From NCBI RefSeq assembly GCF_020150455.1, contig NZ_CP083740.1, positions 2,418,001 through 2,482,000 of the forward strand: a stretch of DNA of 64,000 bases, read 5' to 3'. Each line of letters opens with the position of its first letter. The first letter of the stretch is position 1. Shown piece by piece: positions 26,659-36,696 of the stretch. This DNA comes from Bremerella sp. TYQ1 (GTDB lineage Bacteria > Planctomycetota > Planctomycetia > Pirellulales > Pirellulaceae). The notes beneath the pieces are model-generated. The model was not told the DNA's origin. It saw only the letters and a list, made by a program, of their open reading frames with translations, and did not search any database. The translations under genes were made by a program, and so were the position numbers.

Positions 26659-27060
26659 GTGCCTTCCATTCAATGCATCGTGGTCACGCCGGAAAAGACC
26701 GCCCTGGAAACAACTGCCGACTTCATCGCCCTCCCACTTGCGGATGGCGAAATGGGTATTGGCGAGAACCATGCCCCGGTTATCGGGCGTCTTGGGTACG
26801 GCGAAATGCGAATCGTCTCTGGCGGTCAGACAGAACGTCTGTACGTTGATGGCGGGTTTGTTCAGATCTCCAACAACGAAGTCAATATTTTGACGGGGAA
26901 GGCGATCCCTTCCAATGAAGTAGATGTCGAGCAGGCCGAGAAGCAGCTCAAAGAAGCTTCCAACGCTCCGGCACCAACCGACGAACTGGCTGTAATTAAG
27001 TCTCGCAATATCGAGCAGGCTCGAAATCAAATTCGAGCTGCCAAACGAGCTGCCAAGTAA
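26659..27060 (+). CDS. atpC: ATP synthase F1 subunit epsilon
   Basis: A 133-residue rotor subunit that joins gamma to the c-ring and can inhibit ATP hydrolysis through its C-terminal helices. The N-terminal beta sandwich is visible (PLADGEMGIGENHAPVIGRL; YVDGGFVQISNNEVNILT), and two C-terminal helices follow (VEQAEKQLKEA; QARNQIRAAKRAAK). Start: GTG at 26659, three bases after atpD; a start further upstream is excluded by the atpD stop. A hairpin 26 bases downstream closes the operon. Confidence 0.95.
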   Translation: MPSIQCIVVTPEKTALETTADFIALPLADGEMGIGENHAPVIGRLGYGEMRIVSGGQTERLYVDGGFVQISNNEVNILTGKAIPSNEVDVEQAEKQLKEASNAPAPTDELAVIKSRNIEQARNQIRAAKRAAK

Positions 27061-27085
27061 CTTAAACGCAGCCACGGATACTATT

Positions 27086-27118
27086 TGATAGCACCGGCGT
27101 TTGCCATTGGTGCTATCA
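27086..27118 (+). terminator. Hairpin at the end of the ATP synthase operon
   Basis: TGATAGCACC pairs with GGTGCTATCA (10 pairs), with an inner GGC/GCC stem, 26 bases after atpC. The tail is CTCTTATG, not a clear T-tract, so it may be a weak terminator or an mRNA-stabilising 3' structure. Confidence 0.5.
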
Positions 27119-27318
27119 CTCTTATGCGTTTCGACCGCAATTTTGCCAGCCAGCAGATTGTCTATCTTACCGAAACGCCACCGCTGGTAACGTCTGCACG
27201 AAAAGCAACGTCTCGCTGGCATTTCCTTGCGAAATCTTATCCTCCGCTGGTCGATCATTCGAAAGTAGCGAAGGCAACGTCCATTCGCGAGAGTTTCGCA
27301 GGCGAAGGTAGAATCGGC

Positions 27319-27858
27319 ATGGGACAACAACCAAGTCTTGGAGCCTCCAGACTGAACCAGGCACAATCCAATCGGCATTCAGAGGTGAGCTTAATCATTT
27401 CTCGCGGCTGCGTATCAGAACCGCTGCGATCGATCGATTCACCTGTGTTTACTTTGGGATCTGGCCATGACTGCGACTTAGTCCTTGGCGACGATCAATT
27501 TCCCGAACTATTTGCGTATATCCTCCGTACCCACGACGGCTATCGGCTTCGCTGCTTAGCCGACGAGCCAGTCCTAACGGTGAATGCGGAGGATGTTGTT
27601 GCCACACGCCTGGAGAACGGCGATCGTATTCGCTGCGGTCCTTACGAATTTCATTTTCAGAAAGCAGCCTCAGTTCCCGCAGCCCAACCAAGCGATGCAC
27701 ACTCGTCAGAGTCGACTCCCCCGGTAGCTATGCGGTGGACGGCAACCGATGGGCAGGGAACGGACGGCATCGAACGCGTACACCGCCTGCTACGAGATAT
27801 TCAACTTAAGATACAGCGCAAAGAAATATACACTCAAACTCATCGACGATCTGCCTGA
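27319..27858 (+). CDS. FHA-like domain protein, probably without phosphopeptide-binding residues
   Basis: A 179-residue protein with an FHA-type beta sandwich at about residues 20-115: FTLGSGHDCDLVLGDDQFPE, then YRLRCLADEPVLTVNAED, and LENGDRIRCGPYEFHF. FHA domains normally bind phosphothreonine through a Gly-Arg and a Ser-x-x-His pair. Here GS replaces GR, and FPELFA replaces SxxHA, so binding may be lost. The rest (Ser/Pro-rich linker and basic helix) is unassigned. Start: ATG 27319 has a GAAGG-type site; ATG 27124 and a TTG at 27085 are in frame and would lengthen it by up to 78 residues, running back into the hairpin after atpC. It is followed by a small open frame. Confidence 0.62.
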   Translation: MGQQPSLGASRLNQAQSNRHSEVSLIISRGCVSEPLRSIDSPVFTLGSGHDCDLVLGDDQFPELFAYILRTHDGYRLRCLADEPVLTVNAEDVVATRLENGDRIRCGPYEFHFQKAASVPAAQPSDAHSSESTPPVAMRWTATDGQGTDGIERVHRLLRDIQLKIQRKEIYTQTHRRSA

Positions 27859-27896
27859 TCTGGTGAGAATCCCCAATCATTGGAAGAATAGATTTG

Positions 27897-28094
27897 ATGC
27901 AACCGAATTCCTCGATCCTAGGCAACGAGCCTGTTTCGCTCATGCCATACGACGATGCGGTTCTCCAGTCGCTGCAGCAGAGTCGATCTGTCTTGGCCAA
28001 AGGGGAGGAACCGACGGTTGTGATCACCGCGCGTTGTGATTTACTCAAGGATGAACTTCGCGAGCTTTACGAACAGCTACTGAACACCAACTAG
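27897..28094 (+). CDS. Small hypothetical protein (65 residues)
   Basis: A short open frame starting at ATG 27897, 38 bases after the FHA-like gene and 51 bases before the YfhO-like gene, on the same strand. It encodes an acidic, soluble protein with a plausible C-terminal helix (LLKDELRELYEQLLNTN). No family is recognised. It has no membrane segment or signal. It is reported because its composition looks protein-like and it fills the gap in a run of co-directional genes. Confidence 0.45.
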   Translation: MQPNSSILGNEPVSLMPYDDAVLQSLQQSRSVLAKGEEPTVVITARCDLLKDELRELYEQLLNTN

Positions 28095-28145
28095 TCGGCT
28101 CTCTTAAAGTTGCCAAGCGGGCGTCCTCTTATTAGCATCGAGAGC

Positions 28146-30770
28146 GTGAACTCCAACGCTCTACCATCTCGATCACACGTCCATCCACTCCAGCGTTTAA
28201 TCAAATGCCTGGGAATCGCTTTGCCGTTTCTGCTCTTGTCGATCATTTTCTTCGGCGAAGCGTTTGTATCAGAAGAACAGTTTCTGTTTCGTGATGCGGC
28301 TCATTTCTATTACCCTCTTTTTCATGAAGTCACCCGGCAATGGAAAACTGGTGAAATCCCGCTTTGGTCACCCTGGGATGGCCTGGGCATGCCTTTGGCA
28401 GCTGATGCAACTCCTAGTGTTTTCTATCCCGGCAAAGTTCTTTTGCTGACGCCGCTCGGTTTCGATTTTGGCATGCGGCTCTACGTAGTTCTCCATCTGG
28501 CATTGGCATACGGAAGCATCTACTTCGTTGCGAGGAAATGGAATTGCTCAACGATTGCTTCCATCCTTGCCGCCACGGCATACGCGTACGGCGGCCCGAC
28601 GCTGAGCTATCATGCGAACATCATCTTTCTCGTGGGAGCATCATGGTTGCCCTTAGCGCTCTTCTGGGGCTGGCAATTGGCTCGCCGCCCTGCCCTGCAT
28701 TCAGGGACTGGACTAGCGTTTTCATTATCGATGATGGTGCTGGGTGGTGATCCACAACTTGCATTTCACACCATGATGATGCTGACGATTGCGGCGATAG
28801 GCTTCGTCCTGCCTTGGAGGCGTGTGGACTGGAGGGCTTGGTGGCAATGGCGTGCCTTTCGAGTGGGTTCGTTAATCATTGCCGCTGCATTCGCCGCTGG
28901 ATTGGCGGCCGTTCAAATCCTGCCAACTCAGCAATGGGCCTCAAGAAGCCTTCGCTCGACGAGCGATACCCCGCGAAACATTTTCGAGTGGGCTACTCAA
29001 CCCAATAAAGATCCGTCAGCGTTGTTGGGACAACCCAAAGCGCATACGCACGCGATACACAGCTACGATTTCAGCATCGGCCCTTGGAACTGGCCGAACG
29101 TCTTCATCGCGAATTTTAGTGGCAAATTGTACCCGCGGAATGAACGCTGGATACGAGCCATTCCAGCAGAAGGACGGGTTTGGTTTCCCTCGCTTTTCAT
29201 GGGAACCATCGCAACATTTTTGGCATTGTACGCTTTTATCTACGGTTGTCGTCGAAGACTCGATCGCTGGATCATCTTGATGGGGTTGTTTGGACTCATT
29301 GCCAGTCTCGGCTGGTATGGCCTAGGTTGGATCTTGGTTGAAATCGCTCACGCGACCGGTCAAGATTCCGATTCACTTCCGGTCGGCTCACCATTGGGTG
29401 GATTGTACTGGGCGATGAATATGTTGATCCCAAAGTATGCTCAGTTTCGGTATCCGGCCAAATGGTGGATCTTCGTCTCGTTCGCGCTATCGCTGTTAGC
29501 AGCGAGAGGACTCGATCACCTGCGAATCAACCGTTCTCTCGGAAGCGTATCCGCGCTATTGACTTTCCTGTTTATGGTTGCCGGTTTGCTGGGTGTCATC
29601 TTCTCGTCTTCGCTAAGTGATCTTCTCCCACCTACCCCGAATGATCCTCTATTCGGGCCGCTCGATTCGACGACTGGTTTCTTCCAAATGGGGACGGGGC
29701 TTATGGCGGCAGGCGGAGCAATTCTGATTGGGGTCGTTTGCATGAGCATCCTCCCTCGGCATCTTCGAAAAACGGCAATCGTCGTTGTTACTGCCATCGA
29801 ACTTACGTTTGGAAATGCTTGGCTCGTCCAATCGGCACCACAAGAGATATGGCAACCACTTGGATTTGATTCGACATCAATCCCGCTCGAAGTACGGCAT
29901 TTTCGTGCGGCAAACTACTTTGATCGGTCCGACAACACCTACCCTCCTCACTTCGCGACAACTGGATCGAATGATCGCATGGTGGAAGGACTCAAGCATG
30001 ACAGGGCGAATTACTACCCTCGCTTCCACTTGATTGAGACCATCCGTTTTGCTCCTTCGGTTGTCAGCATTACTCCGAGAGATTACGAGACGGTTTGGAA
30101 CCTCGCGAAAGCCGATCCTGAGGTAATGAGGTTCCTCCGCGATATGCATGGGATCGATTGGCAAACAACCCACGGCGCTTGGCCAGCGGCATGGTGGCAG
30201 CCCAGTGTGGACTCGCATAGGGCTATCGACGAGTTGCCTCCTGAAGAACAAACCGACATGACCATGGCACTTTTGGAGAAGCTGGTGCAAGATGACAATC
30301 CGCACACGTTTCTCAGTCCGGACTGGCGTGTTTGGCCAACCACTTACATTTGGGAATCCACAAAGGAGTTCCCGGTGATTGTTGAAACAGAAACCGATTC
30401 GCTCCCCCAAACTCCGTTAGCACCTGTCGGCGCTAAGATCGAAACGAAACTCATTCGTACTCGATCAGGTCAACTGGAATTGCATCTGACCAATTGTCAG
30501 CCAGGCTGGGTCGTCTTCCGCGAGTACTTCGACCCTGGTTGGCAGTGCGAAATCGTTGACTCGAAAAACACGGAACGTTCCGACGTTTCTATCTACCGTG
30601 CCAATCGTATCTTGATGGCAGTTCCCGTGAAGCGGGGCGACAAAAAGATTGTGCTCACCTATTGGCCAAATGAGTTCGTAGCCGGAATGATTATCTCGTC
30701 GATAAGTTGGCTACTCTTCATCGGACTTCTACTTGTACGTCCGATGAAGAACCTTCTGCCTCAACGTTAG
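28146..30770 (+). CDS. YfhO-like large integral membrane protein
   Basis: About 874 residues with many hydrophobic segments. Layout: a first membrane helix ([18 protein letters not shown]), the family-like loop [21 protein letters not shown] and [16 protein letters not shown], about a dozen further helices to near residue 570, a periplasmic soluble part, and a final helix ([20 protein letters not shown]). This is the pattern of YfhO/DUF6311-type glycosyltransferase-C-like membrane proteins, thought to add sugars to surface polymers from lipid carriers. The start is uncertain: GTG 28146 or TTG 28110, neither with a good ribosome site. It converges with the cysE-like gene; their stop codons overlap by four bases. 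The substrate is unknown. Confidence 0.75.
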   Translation: MNSNALPSRSHVHPLQRLIKCLGIALPFLLLSIIFFGEAFVSEEQFLFRDAAHFYYPLFHEVTRQWKTGEIPLWSPWDGLGMPLAADATPSVFYPGKVLLLTPLGFDFGMRLYVVLHLALAYGSIYFVARKWNCSTIASILAATAYAYGGPTLSYHANIIFLVGASWLPLALFWGWQLARRPALHSGTGLAFSLSMMVLGGDPQLAFHTMMMLTIAAIGFVLPWRRVDWRAWWQWRAFRVGSLIIAAAFAAGLAAVQILPTQQWASRSLRSTSDTPRNIFEWATQPNKDPSALLGQPKAHTHAIHSYDFSIGPWNWPNVFIANFSGKLYPRNERWIRAIPAEGRVWFPSLFMGTIATFLALYAFIYGCRRRLDRWIILMGLFGLIASLGWYGLGWILVEIAHATGQDSDSLPVGSPLGGLYWAMNMLIPKYAQFRYPAKWWIFVSFALSLLAARGLDHLRINRSLGSVSALLTFLFMVAGLLGVIFSSSLSDLLPPTPNDPLFGPLDSTTGFFQMGTGLMAAGGAILIGVVCMSILPRHLRKTAIVVVTAIELTFGNAWLVQSAPQEIWQPLGFDSTSIPLEVRHFRAANYFDRSDNTYPPHFATTGSNDRMVEGLKHDRANYYPRFHLIETIRFAPSVVSITPRDYETVWNLAKADPEVMRFLRDMHGIDWQTTHGAWPAAWWQPSVDSHRAIDELPPEEQTDMTMALLEKLVQDDNPHTFLSPDWRVWPTTYIWESTKEFPVIVETETDSLPQTPLAPVGAKIETKLIRTRSGQLELHLTNCQPGWVVFREYFDPGWQCEIVDSKNTERSDVSIYRANRILMAVPVKRGDKKIVLTYWPNEFVAGMIISSISWLLFIGLLLVRPMKNLLPQR

Positions 30771-31741
30771 ATCTGAAAATTGAGTTCGGGCTTCAATTCT
30801 TCGACCGCTTCAGAACGCAGTCGCAGACGTGGTTTTTCTAGCAACACAGTCGTATTGGGGTCGACACTTCGCGTTAACCAAACACTCGATCCGACCACGC
30901 TATGATTGCCGACTACCGTTCGCCCGCCAAGTACAGTGGCGTTAGCATAAATAACGACATGATCTTCAATCGTCGGATGCCGTTTCATGCCGCGGACGAT
31001 GTTGCCTTCGTTGTCGGTGTCAAACGACAACGCACCAAGGGTCACCCCCTGGTAAAGCTTTACATGCTTGCCGATATCACATGTCTGACCAATCACCACG
31101 CCGGTTCCGTGGTCGATGAAGAAGTAACTTCCAATCGTTGCACCGGGGTGAATATCGATGCCGGTCTGCTTATGCGCCCATTCGGTCATCATTCTGGGAA
31201 TGAACGGTACTCCCAGTTTGTAAAGCGTGTTCGCAACGCGATAAACGGTGATCGCTTCGAGCCCGGGATAGCAGAAAATGACTTCGTCTAAGTTGGTGCA
31301 GGCAGGGTCGCCATCGTAAGCGGCTTGAATATCGGTAGCCAGGATCTCGCGCAGGTCAGGGATACGGTTCAGGAACTCGATCGCCATCGCTTGCCCCTTG
31401 GCTTCGTAGTCCGTTTCCTCTGCCGGATTACAGGCATCACCGCCACCATTGACGCGTTCATCATGCCGTAGTGCTCTAGCGATCTGGTTGGTCAACTTGT
31501 CATGCAAACCGTCGACCAAGTCCCCCACATGGTAGGTAATATTGCCCATGTGAAGCCCCTCGCGGCGTTGGTAGCCAGGGTACAAGATTTCCTTGACGTC
31601 TTCGATGACCGAGATCACCACGTCATAGTTAGGCAGTGGGCAATGCCCGAGGTGATTGATCTTTCCAATCTTTTGATAGGTACTGACGATGCGATCAGTC
31701 AGCGTGGGCAGGTCTTCCTTCAAGCGTGCATCAGATGCCAT
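30767..31741 (-). CDS. cysE: Serine O-acetyltransferase
   Basis: A 324-residue enzyme making O-acetylserine from serine and acetyl-CoA, for cysteine synthesis. The N-terminal helical domain carries the usual [25 protein letters not shown]; a left-handed beta helix of hexapeptide repeats follows ([20 protein letters not shown], then [20 protein letters not shown]), with the catalytic His/Asp pair in FFIDHGTG. Length and layout match the EpsC-type longer form. Start: ATG 31741 is preceded by AAGGA 8 bases upstream; the frame extends further upstream but without support. No cysK is nearby. The 3' end overlaps the YfhO-like gene. Confidence 0.9.
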   Translation of the reverse strand: MASDARLKEDLPTLTDRIVSTYQKIGKINHLGHCPLPNYDVVISVIEDVKEILYPGYQRREGLHMGNITYHVGDLVDGLHDKLTNQIARALRHDERVNGGGDACNPAEETDYEAKGQAMAIEFLNRIPDLREILATDIQAAYDGDPACTNLDEVIFCYPGLEAITVYRVANTLYKLGVPFIPRMMTEWAHKQTGIDIHPGATIGSYFFIDHGTGVVIGQTCDIGKHVKLYQGVTLGALSFDTDNEGNIVRGMKRHPTIEDHVVIYANATVLGGRTVVGNHSVVGSSVWLTRSVDPNTTVLLEKPRLRLRSEAVEELKPELNFQI

Positions 31742-32011
31742 AACATGTGTCCTTAGTGGGGGGCGAACCGGCGGAGAGAATTGATACTGTTCGACGTCAG
31801 TTGAAACGCACAAAGTGCGAGTAATTGCTGAAGTTAGCAACAACAGAGGCACGTTCGACAGTAACAGGTAGCCAGCAGATGCATGGTTCGGTTCAAGTTT
31901 GCCGGTTGCATGGACTTTTCCACAGGGTATTGAAGGTTTGGATGCCCGGCCTGACAAATCGTCACCAATGTTTTCGACGTGATCGGCACTCAAATTGACC
32001 CTTATACGAAC

Positions 32012-32064
32012 AATCAATAAAAATGCCCTCACTTTCGTATTTTCGCAAACTTGAAAGCGAGGGC
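32012..32064 (-). terminator. Rho-independent terminator after the EF-G-like gene
   Basis: On the - strand GCCCTCGCTTTC pairs with GAAAGTGAGGGC (12 pairs, one G-U), followed by ATTTTTATTG. It lies 33 bases downstream of the EF-G-like stop. The + strand copy has an A-C mismatch and no T-tract, so the signal belongs to the - strand. The remaining 31742-32011 gap holds no gene. Confidence 0.82.
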
Positions 32065-32097
32065 AAGCACCGTTCAGGGGTCAGGGCACTAGGAAAC

Positions 32098-34191
32098 CTA
32101 GCCCACTTCTTCCTCCTCGACGTGATAGCTGTACTTATTCTGAAGATGCATTGGCATCGGAGCATAATGTGAGAAGCTCAGGCTATAGCTCCCCTGCCCT
32201 CCTGTCAGACTCGATAATGTTCGAGCGTATGACGAGGTTTCTGCCAAAGGGGCAGTACAAACGACTGTCTGCATGTCGCGCCCCGCGTCCTGAGTCCCCG
32301 AAATCTGACCGCGTCGTGTTGCCATGTCGCTGTAAACGTCTCCGACACAATCCACCGGCACGGTAACGTGCATTTCTACCATCGGTTCCAGTAACTGAGG
32401 CCCTGCTTTTTTGCATACTTCGCGAAGAGCAGCCGAAGCTGCGATCCGGAAGGCGGTCTCCGAACTATCCACGGGGTGATGCTTTCCGTAGTGAACTTCG
32501 ACACACAAATCTTGCAATGGAAATCCGGCCAGGACGCCTCTTTGCACACGATCAAGCAATCCTTTCTCGACAGCAGGCATAAAGTTTCCGGGGATCGATG
32601 CTCCGACAATGGAATCAATCCAAAGAAAATTCATCGCCTCGAAATAGTGGACGTGCTTCAGGCTGGGGAAGTTCGCCTTCGTAGCAAACTCGGAAATATC
32701 AGTTCCTTGCGGTAGCGACTGCACACGGATATGGACTTCACCAAATTGCCCTCGCCCGCCAGACTGTTTCTTATGACGATAGGCCCCTTCAGCCGGGTAA
32801 GTAATCGATTCTCGGAACGGAATTCGCGGTTCGTAAGTCTCGATTTCCAAATGATCGCGTCGGGCAAGCCTCTCTTGAATTAGTGACAAATGGAGCTCAC
32901 TCATTCCCCGAAGCACTAGCTCGTGCGTTTCTTCGTCGTGTTCGATCTGAATCGTTGGATCTTCTTCGACCAACTTATGCAATGCTACGCTAAGCTTCGC
33001 TTCGTCATTTCGACTCTTCGGACGAATTGCAATTCCGACCATGGGCTGTGGAAAATCGATGTTGGGAAGTTCCACTTCCCCTTCGTTCGTGCCTGTATGG
33101 AGTTGATCCATTTTGGCGACCGCAACAATGTCGCCTGGTCCCGCTTGATCGATCGGCTCGAGGCGGTTCGCCTGGACATCGAGAAGTTGACCAATTCGTA
33201 ACCCTTTGCGACCGTTGGTGCCTGGTAACGTCATGTCCTTTCGCAACGTTCCATTGTAGACACGAATGTAACTGAGCTTTTGAACGAATGGGTCGATTCT
33301 CGTTTGGAATACCTGGGCAGCAAGCGGTCCATCAGGATCCCCAAGCAGTTCGATTTCTGAACCATCCCCGTTTTTCGCCTTTCGATGGATCATCGACGGC
33401 GGCAGCGAACAAAGGGCCATTGCGTCTAAGAGTTCTGAAATGCCCACCTTCTTTTTGATGCTACAACAAACGACAGGAATCAACGTGCCGTTTGCTACGG
33501 CCTTGGGAATCAACATTTTCAGGTCGTTATTCGTGGGAACTTCGCCTTCAAAGTATCGTTCCATCCATTCTTCGTCAGATTCAATAACCGCCTCGACGAG
33601 CGATTCTTTATAGATAACGGGATCGATAGGGGTGTTCGACGTGTCTGCCTTTTCGTCGAAGATATCGACCACGCCAACGATGGTATCGCCGTCAAGCTTG
33701 GGGAAGCTGATCGGCACGCAAGCTTGGCCAAAGGTTTCTCGGATCGACTGCATTAACGACGCAAAGTCGAGATGCTCGGTATCAATCTTGTTGACGACAA
33801 TCATCCGGCCAATACCTGCTTTTTCCGCCTCTTGGAATACGCGCCGCGTGTTAACGGCGATTCCGGCGTGGGCATCAATCACGATCATGGCCGTATCGGC
33901 GCCTCGCATCGCAGAGATCGTTTGCCCGATGAAATCAGGGTAGCCAGGAGCATCAATCACGTTGAAACGCAGGCCTTGATGCTGAAAGTGGGCGAGAGTC
34001 GCCTCGATCGAAAGATGGTGAGCCTTTTCCTCTGGCTCGAAGTCGCAAACGCTCGTTCCATCGTCCACACTGTGAGTTCCGTCCACCGCATGAGTTGTCT
34101 CGAGTAGGCGGTCGATCAGGCTCGTTTTCCCTGTCGAGCCATGACCGCATAAAACAATATCGCGGACGGTCTCTGAAACACAACTTGCCAT
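32098..34191 (-). CDS. EF-G-like translational GTPase (not canonical FusA)
   Basis: A 697-residue GTPase with the EF-G domain order (G domain, domain II, and III-V with QSGGRGQFGEVHIRV and the C-terminal fold). G1 GHGSTGKT, G4 NKID. G3 is DAPGYPDF: the His of EF-G DTPGH is a Tyr. The switch I motif RGITI is replaced by HHLSI. These changes put it in the EF-G-like group that includes Thermus EF-G2, whose role in translation is not settled. Start: ATG 34191 has AAGGAG 7 bases upstream. It is the last gene of a group with hisA and a hypothetical, and a strong terminator follows it. A canonical fusA is expected elsewhere. Confidence 0.87.
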   Translation of the reverse strand: MASCVSETVRDIVLCGHGSTGKTSLIDRLLETTHAVDGTHSVDDGTSVCDFEPEEKAHHLSIEATLAHFQHQGLRFNVIDAPGYPDFIGQTISAMRGADTAMIVIDAHAGIAVNTRRVFQEAEKAGIGRMIVVNKIDTEHLDFASLMQSIRETFGQACVPISFPKLDGDTIVGVVDIFDEKADTSNTPIDPVIYKESLVEAVIESDEEWMERYFEGEVPTNNDLKMLIPKAVANGTLIPVVCCSIKKKVGISELLDAMALCSLPPSMIHRKAKNGDGSEIELLGDPDGPLAAQVFQTRIDPFVQKLSYIRVYNGTLRKDMTLPGTNGRKGLRIGQLLDVQANRLEPIDQAGPGDIVAVAKMDQLHTGTNEGEVELPNIDFPQPMVGIAIRPKSRNDEAKLSVALHKLVEEDPTIQIEHDEETHELVLRGMSELHLSLIQERLARRDHLEIETYEPRIPFRESITYPAEGAYRHKKQSGGRGQFGEVHIRVQSLPQGTDISEFATKANFPSLKHVHYFEAMNFLWIDSIVGASIPGNFMPAVEKGLLDRVQRGVLAGFPLQDLCVEVHYGKHHPVDSSETAFRIAASAALREVCKKAGPQLLEPMVEMHVTVPVDCVGDVYSDMATRRGQISGTQDAGRDMQTVVCTAPLAETSSYARTLSSLTGGQGSYSLSFSHYAPMPMHLQNKYSYHVEEEEVG

Positions 34192-34318
34192 AACTAAACT
34201 CCTTTCGTGCTCGGAATTGACACGAGAAAAGGGTTGTCCCACGTGGGGAATGCCACGGGGAACCTCTTCTCCGTGGGTGATTTGTCTATGGCTGCTGAAA
34301 GCGAATTTCAGTGTCTAG

Positions 34319-35071
34319 TTATCGTTTGTCCGAACTCCCTGCTCCTTCATTAGTCTCACCAACGAACGTTGGCTGTTTACCATTAGGAGTATTGCTCTTT
34401 GATGGTGACTTTTGAACTTCTTCTACGTGAAACAAAAAAGAGTGGTAATGATCAGGGCCCAGTGGTGCCGCGACGACCAGGTAGCCTTTCGGGGCTTGTC
34501 CCTCGTACACAAATCTGTCGTGCAATTCGTGGGTGACACTCTTCTGATTTTGTACCCAGCTATCGCGGTCATCCTTCATCGAGCTGGCGTTAAAGAAAAT
34601 GCGCAGCTGAAGTTTGCCGCCAGCTTTTCTGACTCCGATGAAACCGCCTGCCGAACCAATGCGGTGCATGAACTTGGAGTGAGTATCGGATTCGTAGTGC
34701 TCGATATCAGAATAGGTAATGGACTGCGCAGTTCCAGCAGGCCATTCCGTTACCAAAGTGCTTTTCTCTTTAAGAGGCTTAGGGGAACTCTTCCGCAGCT
34801 GTTCTCGCTCTGATTCCGAGATCAACTTCCACGCGAATGGACCCTCAGGAAATTGATTCCATGAGCCCCCTAACGAATCCAATTCGGCACGGGGGAGATC
34901 GATGACTTCGTAGGTAACTTGAGCTCGCGCCGGACGATGGTACCCCCACACGCCAAAAGCGACACCGCAAAGTGTCACCATGAGCATCAATGCGCCCAGG
35001 CTAAACCGGACACGTCGAGAGTTGCCCGAGCGTTTTGCAATCGTCATTCGATTTAGCATTTGCTCAGGCAT
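34319..35071 (-). CDS. Membrane-anchored hypothetical protein
   Basis: A 250-residue protein of no recognised family. One membrane segment near residues 22-42 (FSLGALMLMVTLCGVAFGVW) follows a basic N-terminus, so it is probably anchored facing outward. The rest is soluble, with WPAGTAQSITYSDIEHYESD and GYLVVAAPLGPDHYHSFLFH, and a Ser/Pro/Gly-rich tail. It starts 10 bases after hisA, probably co-transcribed, which gives no hint of function because his genes in planctomycetes are often scattered with unrelated genes. ATG 35071 is used; the ATG nine codons in is also possible. Confidence 0.6.
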   Translation of the reverse strand: MPEQMLNRMTIAKRSGNSRRVRFSLGALMLMVTLCGVAFGVWGYHRPARAQVTYEVIDLPRAELDSLGGSWNQFPEGPFAWKLISESEREQLRKSSPKPLKEKSTLVTEWPAGTAQSITYSDIEHYESDTHSKFMHRIGSAGGFIGVRKAGGKLQLRIFFNASSMKDDRDSWVQNQKSVTHELHDRFVYEGQAPKGYLVVAAPLGPDHYHSFLFHVEEVQKSPSKSNTPNGKQPTFVGETNEGAGSSDKR

Positions 35072-35081
35072 GGGTCGCTGG

Positions 35082-35804
35082 TTACCTCACACTGCCAGAG
35101 GCTTCGACCGCCTGGCGAACGGTTAATCGGCCTTCGTAGAGAGAACGTCCGACAATCGCTCCGTCGAGTCCTGCAGCCGCGAGATTTTTGACGTCTTCGA
35201 CCGAAGTGACTCCTCCCGAAGCGACGACTGGCAGCTTGACCGCTTGCTTCATAGCCTGCATCGCTTCGACATTCGGCCCAGCCAGCATGCCGTCGGTGGC
35301 GATATCGGTATAGATCAGGGCAGCAATCGGCAAATGCTCGTATGTCTTAGCCAGATCGACAGCCGAAGTACTGCTCACTTCAAGCCAGCCATCGGTAGCG
35401 ACCATACCTTCTTTGGCATCGATTCCGAGCACCAACTTTTCGGGGAACTTTTCACACATCGCAGCAAACCATTCTGGTTCACGCAAGGCCTTAGTACCGA
35501 TCACCAGGCGAGCCAGTCCGAGATCGAGCAGCTCTTGAATCGTCTTCTCGTCCCGAATTCCGCCGCCCACTTCGCAGGGAATATCAACCGCGGCAACAAT
35601 TGCGGAAATTGCGTCGCGGTTCTTCAGGCTTCCATCCTTGGCCCCATCCAAATCGACCAGATGGAGACAGTCAGCCCCTTCCTCGACCCAACGCTTGGCC
35701 ATCTCGGCAGGATCGTCGCCGTAGACCGTTTCGCGATTGTAATCTCCCTGTTGGAGTCGCACGCAATTGCCACCAAGTAGGTCGATCGCCGGCCAAATCT
35801 GCAT
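35082..35804 (-). CDS. hisA: HisA isomerase (ProFAR isomerase)
   Basis: A 240-residue TIM barrel that isomerises ProFAR to PRFAR in histidine synthesis. It opens with MQIWPAIDLLGGNCVRLQQG, where Asp8 is one of the two catalytic acids; the second is in YTDIATDGMLAGPN. Phosphate-binding turns VGGGIRDEKTI and VASGGVTSVEDV are present. A ribosome site AAGGGA sits about 7 bases before the ATG. It follows hisH by 117 bases on the same strand. The product is the substrate of HisH/HisF; hisF is not in the window. Confidence 0.95.
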   Translation of the reverse strand: MQIWPAIDLLGGNCVRLQQGDYNRETVYGDDPAEMAKRWVEEGADCLHLVDLDGAKDGSLKNRDAISAIVAAVDIPCEVGGGIRDEKTIQELLDLGLARLVIGTKALREPEWFAAMCEKFPEKLVLGIDAKEGMVATDGWLEVSSTSAVDLAKTYEHLPIAALIYTDIATDGMLAGPNVEAMQAMKQAVKLPVVASGGVTSVEDVKNLAAAGLDGAIVGRSLYEGRLTVRQAVEASGSVR

Positions 35805-35820
35805 TGTGGGTCCCTTTCTC

Positions 35821-35845
35821 CGCCGAACGGCCGAACCCTTCGGCG
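35821..35845 (-). other. Hairpin between hisH and hisA
   Basis: CGCCGAA pairs with TTCGGCG (7 pairs, 11-base loop), 17 bases upstream of the hisA start. No T-tract follows. It may influence readthrough or translation of hisA. Confidence 0.25.
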
Positions 35846-35921
35846 TTCTGGCAATATCTCACATGGGTTAAGAAACAGCAAGAAAATTCCTGCCGCTAGA
35901 TGAAGTTAGTGCGGGGGATAT

Positions 35922-36530
35922 CTACGCCAACTGGGCAAAGTTCTTCAATACCGTCAGCCCAGCTTGTTGACTCTTTTCAGGGTGAAATTGAGTCGCATAA
36001 AGATTGTTTTTCCAAACGGCCGCACAGAAGGGGCCGCCATAATCGGCCGTGATGGCGACGATCTCTTCATTCTCAGGCACCACATAATAAGAGTGCACAA
36101 AGTAGAAATTCGTCCCCTCGTCGATTCCCTCAAATATCGGTGGTTTATGCGCGAAGTTTGCCTGATTCCATCCCATATGTGGGACTTTATACCCCTGCGG
36201 AAGATCAAATTTGACCACTTTACCAGGCAAAATCCCCAGCCCCTCGTGCTCGCCACCTTCGTAGCTCACATCGAAAAGCATCTGAAGACCAAGACAAATG
36301 CCGAGGAATGGCGTTCCAGATTCAATCTGATCCTTGATCGGGCCAACCAAATCGCGTCGACGCAGCTCGTCGACCGCATCGCCGCATGCCCCAACGCCAG
36401 GCAGGACTAACTTCGTCGCCGAGGCAATTTCCTTCGGGTCGCTGGTAATGTGTGCCTCGTGCCCGGTTCGCTCAAAGGCTTTTTGAACACTCCGGAGGTT
36501 TCCCATTTGGTAGTCGACGATCGTGATCAT
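35922..36530 (-). CDS. hisH: Imidazole glycerol phosphate synthase glutaminase subunit
   Basis: A 202-residue class I glutamine amidotransferase giving ammonia to HisF. The nucleophile elbow is GICLGLQMLF (Cys), with His and Glu in ATQFHPEKS, and the oxyanion strand is MGWNQANF. It starts with MITIVDYQMGNLRSVQKAF, the usual HisH N-terminus. The partner hisF is not in the window. Upstream of it (36531-36696) no gene is seen. Confidence 0.95.
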   Translation of the reverse strand: MITIVDYQMGNLRSVQKAFERTGHEAHITSDPKEIASATKLVLPGVGACGDAVDELRRRDLVGPIKDQIESGTPFLGICLGLQMLFDVSYEGGEHEGLGILPGKVVKFDLPQGYKVPHMGWNQANFAHKPPIFEGIDEGTNFYFVHSYYVVPENEEIVAITADYGGPFCAAVWKNNLYATQFHPEKSQQAGLTVLKNFAQLA

Positions 36531-36696
36531 CAGGCGAACAAATCTTTATGCGAGGCAAAACAACGACGTATCGGCGAAAAACGGAGAGCTTCTCACCTGC
36601 GGACACTAAATCAGGGCACAAGTTCGCCCTTACGCCCTATTGTAATTCGTTTTGCGTCATTTCGTTAGACGGTAGAGAAAGCCTCTCAAAGAAGCT

